From assembly GCF_037081715.1 (NCBI RefSeq), contig NZ_JAZDDH010000001.1, forward strand, positions 2,046,001 through 2,110,000: 64,000 bases of DNA, written 5' to 3'. The notes beneath the pieces are model-generated. The model saw only the letters and a program-made list of their open reading frames with translations, had not been told where the DNA came from and did not search any database. A program made the position numbers and the translations under genes. Below are positions 25,956 through 34,577 of the stretch, piece by piece. This DNA is from Halalkalicoccus sp. CG83. Its GTDB lineage: Archaea > Halobacteriota > Halobacteria > Halobacteriales > Halalkalicoccaceae. The stretch's first letter is position 1. Each line of letters opens with the position of its first letter.

Positions 25956-26345
25956 ATGAGTACGTCACAGCGACCCGCCGTCGAAGGCTGCCGGCCGGAG
26001 GAGGCCACCCCCGTCAGGCTCGAGGCCGAGGCGCTCCATTCGACCGCACCGGACTACCTGCGCGAACTGAAGGAGGAACTGACCGACGAGCGTCTCGTTC
26101 CCGCCAGACTGGTCGTCGAGGTCTGCTTCGACGAGGACTGTTCGCTCTCGACCCAGGAGGAGGCCCAACGCGTTCGCGATCACATCCGCGCGGCGGCGTT
26201 CCTCGGGGCCGGCACCCTCACCGTGTCGCTCGACGACGTCGCGAACGAGCACAAGGTCCGTCCCGCGCTCGCGGCCTGCGCCGAACGGGCCCGGCGCGAC
26301 GGCGTCGTGCTCGAGGTCGACGGACCGCTCTCGATCGAACCCTAG
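25956..26345 (+). CDS. Small conserved haloarchaeal protein of unknown function
   Basis: 129 residues, acidic, alpha/beta by eye, without membrane segments. It has two Cys close together in VEVCFDEDCSLSTQEE and single Cys elsewhere (EGCRPEE, ALAACAERA). I do not recognise a family. The ATG at 25956 follows a TATA-like box by 27 bases. It is followed after 21 bases by the METTL5-like methylase on the same strand, so the two are probably co-transcribed and it may take part in RNA modification or its control. Confidence 0.7.
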   Translation: MSTSQRPAVEGCRPEEATPVRLEAEALHSTAPDYLRELKEELTDERLVPARLVVEVCFDEDCSLSTQEEAQRVRDHIRAAAFLGAGTLTVSLDDVANEHKVRPALAACAERARRDGVVLEVDGPLSIEP

Positions 26346-26366
26346 CCGATCGACTCGGATCCGCGA

Positions 26367-26990
26367 ATGGGATCGAAGCGGGCGCTGGAACGGGAGCTCT
26401 CGCGGGTCCGCGGGTTCGAACACCCGCGCGTCGAACTCGAACAGTATCCCACCCCGGCGGGGATCGCCGCCCAGCTCGTCCACCTCGCGGACCTCCAGGG
26501 CGACCTCGAGGGCTGTGTCGTCGACCTCGGTACCGGAACCGGCGTGCTCGCGCTCGGCGCCGCGCTACGCGCCCCCGAACGCGTGATCGGCCTCGATCGC
26601 GATCCGGCCGCGCTCGCGCGGGCACGGGAGAACGAACGCCGGATCGATCCTCCCCGGGGGGTGGAGTGGCTCCTCGGCGACGGCGGCCGACCGCCGCTGT
26701 GTCCCCTAGGTACGACCGTGCTCACGAACCCGCCGTTCGGCGCCCAACGGGGCCAACGACACGCTGATCGACGATTTCTGGAGGGTGCTCGCGGGTTCGC
26801 CGACGTGATCTACTCGATCCACAACGAGGGGAGTCGCGAGTTCGTCGAGTCGTTCGCCGCGGACAACGGCGGCGAGGTCACCCACGCCTACGAACTCGCT
26901 TTCGATCTCGAGCGGCAGTTCGAGTTCCACGAGGAGGAGCGCCGGACGATCCGCGCGGAGTGTTACCGATCGGCCTGGCGCGACGTGTAG
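26367..26990 (+). CDS. METTL5-like N6-adenine RNA methyltransferase
   Basis: 207 residues, class I SAM-dependent methylase. Motif I VVDLGTGTGVLALGAAL lies near residue 50, the acidic end of beta-2 is IGLDRDPAAL, and the catalytic loop is LTNPPFGAQRGQRHADRRFL with NPPF near 122. The N-terminal LEQYPTPAGIAAQLV is the usual METTL5 leader. Human METTL5 methylates A1832 of 18S rRNA; archaeal members are predicted to modify the equivalent small-subunit rRNA adenine. It overlaps the convergent rhomboid gene by 28 bases at the 3' ends. Confidence 0.85.
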   Translation: MGSKRALERELSRVRGFEHPRVELEQYPTPAGIAAQLVHLADLQGDLEGCVVDLGTGTGVLALGAALRAPERVIGLDRDPAALARARENERRIDPPRGVEWLLGDGGRPPLCPLGTTVLTNPPFGAQRGQRHADRRFLEGARGFADVIYSIHNEGSREFVESFAADNGGEVTHAYELAFDLERQFEFHEEERRTIRAECYRSAWRDV

Positions 26991-28621
26991 CGCTCCTCCT
27001 CCGCGATCGGTATCGCGGTGTCGCCGTAGACGGCGTAGAGGACGTCCCCGTCATCGCGTTCGTCGCCGTTCTCGTTCCCGTCCTCGGCCGCCTCCTCGCG
27101 GACGAACTCGATCCCCTCGACGGTCACGCTCTCGCCGAGATCGGGCATGTGAGCGCGGTCCTCCCCGTCGACGGCGATTCGGAACCCGTCGTTTCCGGCG
27201 AGGACGGCGACCTCGTGGCCGTCGATCGATCCCGGGGCGACGACGGGTTCGGAGGCGTAGGCGAGGGTGCGCTCGCCGTCGTGTTCGAGCCAGATCCGGT
27301 AGACGCGGTCGTCGTCGACGACCCAGCCCTCGCGTTCGGCCTCGATCCTCTCGCTCCAGGTCAGGCCGCCGATCCTGACGCTCCCCTCGCCGTGGGTTCG
27401 GAGTTCGGCCCTCGTCACCTCCTGACTCCAGACGGTTCGCTCCTCGCTGACGACGATCACCCCGCTCGCGGTGACGTCCGTCGCCTCGCCGAACGCCTCG
27501 ACGTCGACGACCGAGAACGTCCGGTTGGTGATCTCCTCGTCGTAGAAGACGGTGTAGTCGCCCACGGTGACGGCCTCGTCGGGCGAGGCGCCGTCGACCG
27601 CGGTGAGGTTGAGCGGGACCGCGACGAGACACATGCTCACGAGCGGGAGCATCAACAGCAGGACGGCCGTTCGACGGTAGCTCAGGGTCCCGACGAACTG
27701 GCGATCGCTCGCGGCCAGTGCCGCCGTGACGAGCGTGGCGAGCGCGATGACGAGGGCGATACCGAGCGCCCGGTAGAGAACGAACGTCTCGGCCCCCCTC
27801 ACCCACCAAACCACCCACAGCGAGAGACTCAGACCCACGAGCAGGGATCCGAGCCATAGCCGAAGGGGGTCCGGGCGGGTCCCCCGGCGATGCAGCAGCG
27901 CGGCCCCGACGAGCACGCCGAGCAGGAAGCCGAGCGCGTGGCCCTGGACGGCGATGCCGTACCACCACGGCGGGGAGACGCTCGCGGTCGTCTCGACGAC
28001 GGCGATCGGTTCGTCGAGCGCGGCGGCGACGGTGCGGAGCGCGCTCCTCGCCGCGAGCGCGACCACCACGAGCAGCGGGTAGCGGACGAGCACGAAGCCC
28101 GCGAACGCGAAGACGACCCCCGAGAAGCCGATCACCGGCCCCCAGGTGAATAAGCTGGTGAACACGCCGAGGCCCAATACGGACGACGGAAAGAGCACGA
28201 ACGCGCGGAGTCGGGGGTCGGCGTGCCACGCCCCGTCCTTCGTGCCGGGGTAGTGACCCCAGACGTACTCGGCGAGCGGGGCGAGGATCGCCGCGGAGGT
28301 GAGGTTGCCGAGGAGGTGGCCCGGACCCACGTGGGCGAAACTGGCGAACAGCCAGCCTGCCAGGTAGAAGTACGACCACGCGGAGAAGGGGATCGCCAGC
28401 GGCTCCGTCCAGCGGACCGCCCCCTCCTGAACGACGAGGTAGACGAACAGTACGAAGCCCAGCGAGAGGATCGATCCCCACGGGACGCCGAGGTAGAACC
28501 GCGAACGAAGCCTCTCGAGCCACCTCGTCTCGGGGTCGAGTCGCCGGAGCACGAGGACCGACCCCAGAAGCGCGAGCAGGAGGAGCGTCCGCCAGAGGAG
28601 GGTGTACCGCGAGTCGAGCAT
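26963..28621 (-). CDS. Rhomboid-family intramembrane serine protease with C-terminal extracytoplasmic domain
   Basis: 552 residues from the ATG at 28619-28621, chosen because it precedes the first membrane helix directly. The rhomboid core is seen in HVGPGHLLGN (loop 1 HxxxGHxxxN, near residue 105), GFSGVVFAF (catalytic Ser, near 175) and VQGHALGFLLG (partner His, near 240). Further helices follow to about residue 350. Then comes a region of about 200 residues (ASPDEAVTVGDYTVFYDEE to the end) that looks like beta-rich domains facing the outside. The catalytic dyad Ser-His is complete. Substrates are unknown. Confidence 0.88.
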   Translation of the reverse strand: MLDSRYTLLWRTLLLLALLGSVLVLRRLDPETRWLERLRSRFYLGVPWGSILSLGFVLFVYLVVQEGAVRWTEPLAIPFSAWSYFYLAGWLFASFAHVGPGHLLGNLTSAAILAPLAEYVWGHYPGTKDGAWHADPRLRAFVLFPSSVLGLGVFTSLFTWGPVIGFSGVVFAFAGFVLVRYPLLVVVALAARSALRTVAAALDEPIAVVETTASVSPPWWYGIAVQGHALGFLLGVLVGAALLHRRGTRPDPLRLWLGSLLVGLSLSLWVVWWVRGAETFVLYRALGIALVIALATLVTAALAASDRQFVGTLSYRRTAVLLLMLPLVSMCLVAVPLNLTAVDGASPDEAVTVGDYTVFYDEEITNRTFSVVDVEAFGEATDVTASGVIVVSEERTVWSQEVTRAELRTHGEGSVRIGGLTWSERIEAEREGWVVDDDRVYRIWLEHDGERTLAYASEPVVAPGSIDGHEVAVLAGNDGFRIAVDGEDRAHMPDLGESVTVEGIEFVREEAAEDGNENGDERDDGDVLYAVYGDTAIPIAEEERYTSRQADR

Positions 28622-28875
28622 GTGGTCAGTCGGGGGCCGATCGAATTGAGGGTTGTGTCCCCTCACCTTCGATTTCGAAGTCACGAACGTTATGGATATC
28701 GTCGTATAAGGAGTAAATAACAGTCAACGGTTTGACTGCTGCCGCCGTAGGTGGTGAACGCTGGCACGTACCGCCAGCACGGGGATCGTGCCTCTGACAC
28801 CCGGTTGCCCGCCGGGAACCGCCCCGTTTTCGCGCGTTCGAAAGCTTCAAACACGCCACGAGCGAAGCCCTCGCC

Positions 28876-29169
28876 ATGGAACTACGCGTCATCACTCGCG
28901 AGGATCAGGAGCTCTCGATCGAGATCGGGGGCGAGGATCACACGTTCATGAACGTACTGAAGGGAGCGTTGCTGGAGACCGACGGCGTGGTCGCCGCGAC
29001 CTACGACGTCAATCCCGAGCAGTCGGGCGGCCAGACCGACCCCGTCCTGACGGTCACCACCGAGCAGGGGGTCGACCCGCTCGACGCGATCGGGGAGGCC
29101 GCGGCGTCCATCCGCGAAACGACCGACTCCTTCCGCGACGCGTTCGCCGACGCCTCCGCCGCGGCCTGA
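28876..29169 (+). CDS. rpoL: DNA-directed RNA polymerase subunit L (Rpo11)
   Basis: 97 residues. It matches the archaeal RpoL/Rpb11 fold: [23 protein letters not shown] is the signature of the dimerisation domain that pairs with RpoD in the alpha-like platform of RNA polymerase. The C-terminus is a haloarchaeal extension rich in Ala/Asp. The gene is free-standing on the plus strand and convergent with hisF. The 250 bases upstream contain an inverted repeat (28760-28778) of unknown meaning. Confidence 0.95.
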   Translation: MELRVITREDQELSIEIGGEDHTFMNVLKGALLETDGVVAATYDVNPEQSGGQTDPVLTVTTEQGVDPLDAIGEAAASIRETTDSFRDAFADASAAA

Positions 29170-29227
29170 ATCACCTCCGACTCCTCCGGACCGATCCCGC
29201 GAACCCGAGACGACGATCGACGCGTCC

Positions 29228-30043
29228 TCAGAAGCGGATCGGAAGCCCGCGTTCCGCGAGATACTCCTTGCTCTCCTCGATCGAGTACTCGCCGAAGTGG
29301 AAGATGGAGGCCGCGAGCGCGGCGTCGGCGCCGGCCTCCTCGAACGCCTCGTGCATGTCTTCGGGTCCGCCACAGCCCGAGGAGGCGATCACTGGCGTCG
29401 AAACCGTCTCGCAGACCGCACGCGTGACGGGGATGTCGTAGCCCTCCTTGGTGCCGTCGGTGTCGATCGAGTTGACGAACAGCTCGCCCGCGCCGCGCGA
29501 TTCGGCCTCCGCGGCCCACTCGATCACGTCGACCCCGGTGCCCTCGCGCCCGCCCTTGACCGTACACTCGAACCAGCAGGACTCGCCGTCGATCTCGGCG
29601 TAGTGCTCGCCCCGTTCGTCGAACCGCCGCTTCGAGTCGACGCTGATGACGATACACTGGCTGCCGAACGCGCGCGCTCCCTCGGTGATGAACTCCGGTC
29701 GTTCGAGCGCGGCGGTGTTGATCGAGACCTTGTCCGCGCCCGCCCGCAGGGTCTCCTTGATGTCGCCGGTGGTGCGGATGCCGCCTCCCACCGTCAGTGG
29801 GATGAACACCTCGTCGGCGACCGCAGAGACCGTATCGAGCATCGTCTCTCTTCCTTCGGCGCTCGCGGTGATGTCGAGGAAGACGAACTCGTCGGCGCCG
29901 GCCTCGTTGTACCGCTTCGCCATCTCGACGGGATCGCCGGTGTACTCCAGGTCCTCGAAGTTGACTCCGGTGTAGACCGCCGCCTCGCCGTTCTCGTTCA
30001 CGTCGACGTCGATACACGGGATGATCCGCTTGGTCAACACCAT
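29228..30043 (-). CDS. hisF: Imidazole glycerol phosphate synthase subunit HisF
   Basis: 271 residues, TIM barrel. The enzyme is the cyclase that uses ammonia from HisH to turn PRFAR into imidazole glycerol phosphate and AICAR in histidine synthesis. IIPCIDVD carries the first catalytic Asp (residue 12) and VISVDSKRR the second near 130. VGGGIRT and [16 protein letters not shown] form the phosphate-binding loops. The gene is alone; no other his gene adjoins it, normal for haloarchaea, where his genes are scattered. Length is slightly above the bacterial form owing to acidic insertions. Confidence 0.96.
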   Translation of the reverse strand: MVLTKRIIPCIDVDVNENGEAAVYTGVNFEDLEYTGDPVEMAKRYNEAGADEFVFLDITASAEGRETMLDTVSAVADEVFIPLTVGGGIRTTGDIKETLRAGADKVSINTAALERPEFITEGARAFGSQCIVISVDSKRRFDERGEHYAEIDGESCWFECTVKGGREGTGVDVIEWAAEAESRGAGELFVNSIDTDGTKEGYDIPVTRAVCETVSTPVIASSGCGGPEDMHEAFEEAGADAALAASIFHFGEYSIEESKEYLAERGLPIRF

Positions 30044-30173
30044 CTGGCTGATGGTTCACCCCACCGCGCAATCAGCCTTCGGATCCGGCCCGTACGGGCC
30101 GCTCCACGCGGCGTCGCCGACCCTCTCCGGTCGACCGCTGGCCCTCCCGACCGCTGAGTTCGTCAAGGGGTGA

Positions 30174-30371
30174 TCAGTCGTCCGTTCCTCCCCCTCGTTC
30201 GATCTCCTCATCGGTCGCCGGTCGAGTGATCACGACCTCCCGGCCGGGGCCGTCCTCGTTCCGGTAGACCCACGTCGAGACCGACCCGATCGGAACGCCG
30301 TTCCGGTAGGCCGACTCGAGGAGCAGACGGGGCTTCCGTCGAGAGGGAATCTCGTATGGGCGAGTGATACG
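30174..30371 (-). pseudogene. Start-less fragment of a small haloarchaeal protein
   Basis: This frame is open from just after a TAG (30372-30374) to the TGA at 30174-30176 and encodes 65 residues. The end looks like real protein: SAYRNGVPIGSVSTWVYRNE, then GREVVITRPATDEEIERGG. There is no ATG, GTG or TTG in the frame before it. It may be the 3' remnant of a gene whose start was lost, or a gene with a sequence error upstream. I do not know the family. Confidence 0.35.
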
Positions 30372-30542
30372 CTACGGGTGGTAGTCGCCGACTCTCTGGA
30401 CTCGCTTGGTACACCGGATCAGGAGAACGACCCGGAGATCGGGCCGTTGGCTTCGCTGGAATCCACTCGTCTCCGGGATTTCGATACGTCATGAGGAGCG
30501 GGTAATATCATCTAGCTATTATAAGTGCCTGGGCGGGGATCC

Positions 30543-30680
30543 ATGAAACGGGAACACGAAGCCGAACTAATGGCGTGTACCGTTGTCGGCTTCGTCCACG
30601 TTCCGCCTCCGGCAAGGGGGACGGAGGGGCGCTCGAACGCGAGTCCCGTTCCTGTACGACGTACCGGGGAGATTGGATGA
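30543..30680 (+). CDS. Possible 45-residue protein
   Basis: ATG at 30543 placed about 23 bases after a TATA-like CTATTATAAG (30516-30525). The product starts MKREHEAELMACTVVGFVHV and then is Arg/Pro-rich without known features. Support is only the promoter spacing, so it may not be real. Confidence 0.2.
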   Translation: MKREHEAELMACTVVGFVHVPPPARGTEGRSNASPVPVRRTGEIG

Positions 30681-30810
30681 GCTCTCCCCCGTTCTTTCGA
30701 CGGCCCTGATAGACGACGGCCTCCTTCCACCACGCGCGCTCGACGCTGGCGGCGGTCATGGCCGGGGGTACGGGGAACGCGTATTTCAACGGGTGGAATC
30801 CGATGGGTGC

Positions 30811-30817
30811 GTTTAAG
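30811..30817 (+). promoter_or_regulatory. TATA-like box for the small tail-anchored protein
   Basis: GTTTAAG centred about 28 bases before the ATG at 30842, the position expected for a leaderless transcript. Confidence 0.5.
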
Positions 30818-30841
30818 TCCCGCGCGCGAACAGTACGGGAC

Positions 30842-31111
30842 ATGAGCGAACGCGAGAACCGCCCAGACGAGGAGCGAGGAGGGGCCGACGCCCCCGGCGA
30901 GGACGGCGGCACGATGGTCGACGACGAACCGGGTACCCAGCAGGACGTCGTCGGCGCGCCGGACAAGGAACGACCGAACGTGAAGGTGCCCGCGGCCGAG
31001 CGTACGACCGCCCCCCAGAGCCCCTACACGATGCGACAGGCCGGCATCGGCTTCGCGGTGCTCCTCGTCGGTCTGCTGGTCATCTTCGGCGTGCCGCTGT
31101 TGTTCGCGTAG
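30842..31111 (+). CDS. Small C-terminally membrane-anchored haloarchaeal protein
   Basis: 89 residues. The first 60 are hydrophilic, Asp/Glu/Gly-rich and probably disordered. The last 24 (GIGFAVLLVGLLVIFGVPLLF) form one transmembrane helix at the C-terminus, so it should be tail-anchored with the acidic part in the cytoplasm. Similar small proteins are common in haloarchaea under DUF7550-type names, but that is memory. The ATG at 30842 is fixed by the TATA-like box; an in-frame ATG at 30758 would lie upstream of that box. Confidence 0.7.
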   Translation: MSERENRPDEERGGADAPGEDGGTMVDDEPGTQQDVVGAPDKERPNVKVPAAERTTAPQSPYTMRQAGIGFAVLLVGLLVIFGVPLLFA

Positions 31112-31162
31112 TCGGCGAGTCCGACGGCGATCCGCCGCGCTCCCGTTCCGAGACCGCGACGA

Positions 31163-31876
31163 TCAGATCGATTCGAGGGGCTCTCGTTCGCCGAACTCGG
31201 GGTCGGGACCGCCGGCCGGCGCGGCCCACTCGACGGCGTTCTCGAGCACCCGCTGGATCTCGGACTGGTGGTAGACGGGGTAGGTCTCGTGGCCCGGTCG
31301 GAAGTAGAACACCTTCCCCGCGCCGCGCCGATAGCAACAGCCCGATCGGAACACCTCGCCACCCTCGAACCACGAGGTGAAGACGAGCGTGTCGGGCGCG
31401 GGGACGTCGAAGCGCTCGCCGTACATCTCCGCCTCCGAGAGCTCGATACACTCGTCGATCCCCTCGGTGATCGGGTGACCGGGCTCGACGACCCAGAGGC
31501 GTTCTCGCTCCTCGGCCTCGCGCCACTTCAACGAACAGGAGGTGCCCATCAGCCGCTTGAACGGCTTCGAGTAGTGGCCCGAGTGGAGTACGAGCAGCCC
31601 CATCCCCTCCAGAACGCGCTCCTGGACCCGGTCGACGATCGCCTCCTCGACCTCGTCGTGGGCGATGTGGCCCCACCAGGTCAGCACGTCCGTCTCCTCG
31701 AGCACCTCCTCAGTGAGCCCGTGTTCCGGCTCGTCGAGAGTCGCCGTTCGTGTGTCGAAACCCCGCTCCTCGAGAAAGCCCGCGATCGTCTCGTGGATGC
31801 CGTCGGGGTACTGTTCCCGGGCGGCCTCGTCCTCGCGCTCGTGGCGAAACTCGTTCCAGACGGTGACCCTGGTCAT
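31163..31876 (-). CDS. ThuA-like protein (trehalose-utilisation family)
   Basis: 237 residues with the ThuA fold (glutamine-amidotransferase-like, without the amidotransferase site). It starts [15 protein letters not shown] and includes [31 protein letters not shown] and [17 protein letters not shown], all conserved in the group annotated as trehalose utilisation protein. In rhizobia ThuAB oxidises disaccharides to 3-keto forms. It is divergent from a TIM-barrel sugar isomerase at 31948, with only 71 bases between, so the two probably share control and serve the same carbohydrate route. Confidence 0.87.
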   Translation of the reverse strand: MTRVTVWNEFRHEREDEAAREQYPDGIHETIAGFLEERGFDTRTATLDEPEHGLTEEVLEETDVLTWWGHIAHDEVEEAIVDRVQERVLEGMGLLVLHSGHYSKPFKRLMGTSCSLKWREAEERERLWVVEPGHPITEGIDECIELSEAEMYGERFDVPAPDTLVFTSWFEGGEVFRSGCCYRRGAGKVFYFRPGHETYPVYHQSEIQRVLENAVEWAAPAGGPDPEFGEREPLESI

Positions 31877-31947
31877 GGTCGGACCTCGCGCCGGAGGGGA
31901 AAGGAACTACCGATGGGGGTTAAGGGATCACCGGTTGAAACCCCGGC

Positions 31948-32664
31948 GTGAACGTTGCGATCAACCTCTACACCGTCCGAGATCTCGACGAACCGCTCCT
32001 CGACGTCCTGGACCGCGTCGCCCGCGCGGGCTACGACGGCGTCGAGTTCGCCGGCGTCGAGGCCGACCCCGAGGACGTTCGCGAACGGCTCGACGGCCTC
32101 GGGTTGGCCGTTGCGGGCGCACACGTCCCGATCGAGGAACTCGAGGAGGGGTTCGAGGCGACGGCCGACCGCTACCGAGCGCTCGACTGTGAGCGCGTCG
32201 TCGTTCCCTATCTCGACGAGGGGGCGTTCGCCTCGCTCTCCTCGAGCGAGCAGACCGCCCGACGTCTCGACGCGCTCGGGGGGCGGGTGGCGGAGCAGGG
32301 GTTCGACCTCAACTACCACAACCACGACCACGAGTTCGTCGACGTCGGGGAGACGACCGGCTTCGAGGCGTTCGTCGAGCATTCCGCGGTCGGCCTCGAA
32401 CTCGATCTAGGCTGGATCGAGGCCGCGGGCGCGAACCCCGCCAGGCTGCTCGAACGCTACGCCGATCGCGTCTCGCTGCTCCACTGCAAGGACACCCGCT
32501 CCGGAGCCCCGGTCGAACTCGGCGAGGGCGACCTCGATCTCGGGACGTGTCTCGACGCCGCCCGCGAGGCGGACGTCGAGTGGCTGGTCTACGAACACGA
32601 CGCGCCCGACGATCCGGTCGAGTCGCTCGAACGCGGCGTGGAGACGCTCCGCGGACGGCTCTGA
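31948..32664 (+). CDS. Sugar phosphate isomerase/epimerase (xylose isomerase-like TIM barrel)
   Basis: 238 residues, starting with GTG at 31948; a TTAAGG element lies about 27 bases upstream, so a leaderless GTG start is likely. AP_endonuc_2 fold: DVLDRVARAGYDGVEFAG near residue 20, DLNYHNHDHEF (metal-site region) near 120, ELDLGWIEAAGANP near 150 and LLHCKDTRS near 180. The Glu, Asp and His ligands of the metal site are there. The family isomerises or epimerises sugars, inositols or 3-keto sugars. Pairing with the divergent ThuA-like gene supports a keto-sugar substrate, by inference. Confidence 0.87.
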   Translation: MNVAINLYTVRDLDEPLLDVLDRVARAGYDGVEFAGVEADPEDVRERLDGLGLAVAGAHVPIEELEEGFEATADRYRALDCERVVVPYLDEGAFASLSSSEQTARRLDALGGRVAEQGFDLNYHNHDHEFVDVGETTGFEAFVEHSAVGLELDLGWIEAAGANPARLLERYADRVSLLHCKDTRSGAPVELGEGDLDLGTCLDAAREADVEWLVYEHDAPDDPVESLERGVETLRGRL

Positions 32665-32726
32665 ACGGATTTCGCTGGTAGAACCGGCGCTCCGCCGTCG
32701 CCGTGTCCTCGGCGAGTATCCTCGCC

Positions 32727-33386
32727 CTACCGGACGTAGTAGAGCTCGTCGGTGCCGAGAAACCGGCTCAGGTCGGCCGTCTCGCGGTAGTCGCGACCGC
32801 GGATCGACAGGAGGCGCTCGACCAGCGCGTCGGCGTCGTCCTCGTCCCACCCGAGGGGGTCGCGAACGGGGACGATGAGGAAGCCGCTGCCGCGGATCTC
32901 GGTCGCGTGAAGCGTCGTCATCTCGATCTCGAGCTTCGACGCGCGGGCGGTGTAGGTCTCGATCACGTGTCTCGTCGCGCGCTCGCCGACGGGAACGAGC
33001 ACGTGTGCGGCGATCGCCCGGAGCTCCGCGTCGAAGAAGGGCTCCAGGTCGGCGTAACGCTCGGGGTCGGGATCGCGGCTCTTCGGCGGACAACACATGT
33101 GGAGGTAGCTCAGGAAACAGTTCTCCAGTGTCGGCTCGTCGGCGTTCGGGTCGTCGAGGAAGTCCGCTCCATGGAGCGTCCGCCGGATCGCCGTCCCCGC
33201 CTCGGTGCCGGCGAAGGGGACGCCGGTCTCGCGACCGCCGTGGACGCCCGGGTGGTCGCCGACGACGTGGAAGTCGGCGTTGGCGTCGCCGTAGCCGAAG
33301 ACGGCAGGGACGTCCGCGGAGCAGGGCGCTTCACAGGGCGGGCGCATCCCGAAGGGGTTGCTCGTTCGATCGGTTACGTTCTCCAC
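32727..33386 (-). CDS. Uracil-DNA glycosylase superfamily protein
   Basis: 219 residues. The uracil-binding motif resembles GEAPG...GxPFVG of family 4: VVGDHPGVHGGRETGVPFAG near residues 41-60, and later the segment VLVPVGERATRHVI. Cysteines PPCEAPC near residue 17 and ENCFLSYLHMCC near 88 could bind the Fe-S cluster known in family 4/5 enzymes. Enzymes of this family remove uracil from DNA made by cytosine deamination, an important repair step in GC-rich genomes. The second motif (HPS..) is not obvious, so the exact subfamily is unsure. A GGTTTTGAT box lies 27 bases upstream. Confidence 0.82.
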   Translation of the reverse strand: MENVTDRTSNPFGMRPPCEAPCSADVPAVFGYGDANADFHVVGDHPGVHGGRETGVPFAGTEAGTAIRRTLHGADFLDDPNADEPTLENCFLSYLHMCCPPKSRDPDPERYADLEPFFDAELRAIAAHVLVPVGERATRHVIETYTARASKLEIEMTTLHATEIRGSGFLIVPVRDPLGWDEDDADALVERLLSIRGRDYRETADLSRFLGTDELYYVR

Positions 33387-33476
33387 GGCCCGTCTACTCG
33401 GCTGGGGATCAAAACCGTCGCGGTTCGCCGGAGGCCCGCGTCAGCGTGCGTAGGGCGCGCCGATGCGGCGATGCGT

Positions 33477-33983
33477 TCACTCCTCGACGACGATCGCGCC
33501 GCGCATGCCCTGGGTGTCGTGAGGCGTACAGACGTAGCGGTAGGTCCCGGGCTCCTCGAGGGTGTGTTCGTAGGTGTGGCCCTCCTCGGTGTGGATCTCG
33601 TCGTCGCCGAACGTCTCGTCCTCCTCGACGACGTTGTGGCCGCCGCCGCTGCCGGTCCACTCCCAGACGACGGTCGTCCCGAGCTCGACCATCACCGCGG
33701 CCGGCTCGAAGGCATAGCCCCGGTCGCCGGCGCCGACCGCCACCCCGACCTCGCTCTCGCCGCGGCCGTCCGCGGTGCCCTCGTAGTTCCCCGTGGTGTC
33801 GAACCAGCCCTCGTAGTCGGGCTCCTCCTCCTCGGGGACGCGCTCGTACTCGTCGCCGGAACCGGCGTCGTCACCCTCCTCGCCGTCGCCGCCCAGACAG
33901 CCCGCGAGGGCGCCAGTGGCGAGGAGCGTACCGGTCGTTCTGAGGACGGTCCGACGGTCGTACGCCGCTGGTTTCCGGTTCAT
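33477..33983 (-). CDS. Halocyanin-type blue copper protein, Tat lipoprotein
   Basis: 168 residues from the ATG at 33981-33983. The N-terminus has a Tat motif (YDRRTVLRTTG) and lipobox ALAGC, followed by an acidic linker and a plastocyanin-like domain. Copper ligands are seen as His in GGGHNVV and Cys, His, Met in YVCTPHDTQGM. Halocyanins are peripheral electron carriers outside the membrane, linking the respiratory chain to terminal oxidase or other acceptors. The upstream in-frame ATG at 34034 gives a poor signal, so it is not used. A copper homeostasis operon lies about 1 kb further on (copA at 35079-37727). Confidence 0.93.
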   Translation of the reverse strand: MNRKPAAYDRRTVLRTTGTLLATGALAGCLGGDGEEGDDAGSGDEYERVPEEEEPDYEGWFDTTGNYEGTADGRGESEVGVAVGAGDRGYAFEPAAVMVELGTTVVWEWTGSGGGHNVVEEDETFGDDEIHTEEGHTYEHTLEEPGTYRYVCTPHDTQGMRGAIVVEE

Positions 33984-34577
33984 GATCAGTTGGGCCTCGA
34001 TCCGCTCGAGTGTTGCTCGGTGGCGAACGGGCAAAAGCGAACGGAAACCGGTCGTCCCGAGCCGCCCGGGAACCGACCACGCTCGCTCGGGAGGCGATCA
34101 CGGCGAGACGAGACGGACCGGCCGCACCGACGGTCGGTTACGCCGACCGAGCGGTCACTCCGCGTCGACGAGGACGAACGTGCTCTCGCTCCCGCCGTTT
34201 CGGATTCGTCGGGTCGCCTCGAGGGCTACCCGGAGCGCGTCGCCGCTCTCCATCGCCACCTTCTCGCCCTCGATGAGCAGGTAGCTCTCCTCCTGGCCGT
34301 CGGCGTGGTCGTGTTCCTTCCCCGTCCAGCCGGCCTCGCAGTCGAGAATCGTCACGCCGAGGCGTTTCGCAATCGAGCGCGTCGCGCAGGAAGTGCATCC
34401 CCTCTCTCATCGGTTCGACGTCGGTGTACGCGACCTCAGGGTCACGTCCGCCCGTCGCGTCGTCACCGTCACGTAGCCGACGCCGGCGATCGCGATCCCG
34501 ATTCGAACCTGGTTCGGAGATAGACCCGATCGGTCTCGAAGCGGAATCGGGAGTCGGCCCTCGAGACCGGTGGGCGT
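33984..34577. other. Region between halocyanin and zinc-ribbon gene, with cupin pseudogene
   Basis: No intact gene. The core is the broken cupin at 34155-34437. On each side, about 170 and 140 bases show no convincing frame, although minus-strand translation at 34441-34520 contains a hydrophobic IGIAIAGVGYVT piece that might be a remnant of a membrane protein. Confidence 0.45.
34155..34437 (-). pseudogene. Frameshifted cupin-domain gene
   Basis: Two adjacent minus frames together rebuild a typical haloarchaeal cupin. The first gives EVAYTDVEPMREGMHFLRD to LDCE; after a shift near 34370 the second gives TILDCEAGWTGKEHDHADGQ. It then continues with EESYLLIEGE, KVAMESGDALRVALEATRRI and ends ESTFVLVDAE. 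The usual VTVDGED segment between IEGE and VAME is missing too, so there is at least one frameshift and one internal deletion. No start codon is found at the N-terminus. In intact relatives these proteins are about 110 residues. It looks like a dead gene. Confidence 0.7.

Larger units (their letters stand above)
30044..30841. other. Gene-poor stretch with a start-less gene fragment
   Basis: About 800 bases without a well-supported gene. It contains a protein-like but start-less frame at 30174-30371 (minus), a weak 45-codon ORF at 30543-30680 after a TATA-like box, and the promoter of the small membrane protein at 30811-30817. The remainder shows nothing I can support. Confidence 0.5.

Noticed and set aside
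28751-28820. Inverted repeats (28760-28765 with 28773-28778, and a GC-rich hairpin near 28800) before rpoL, a possible small RNA or tRNA
   Set aside because: No tRNA arms or T-loop sequence could be assembled, and the hairpins are short. It stays as intergenic sequence.
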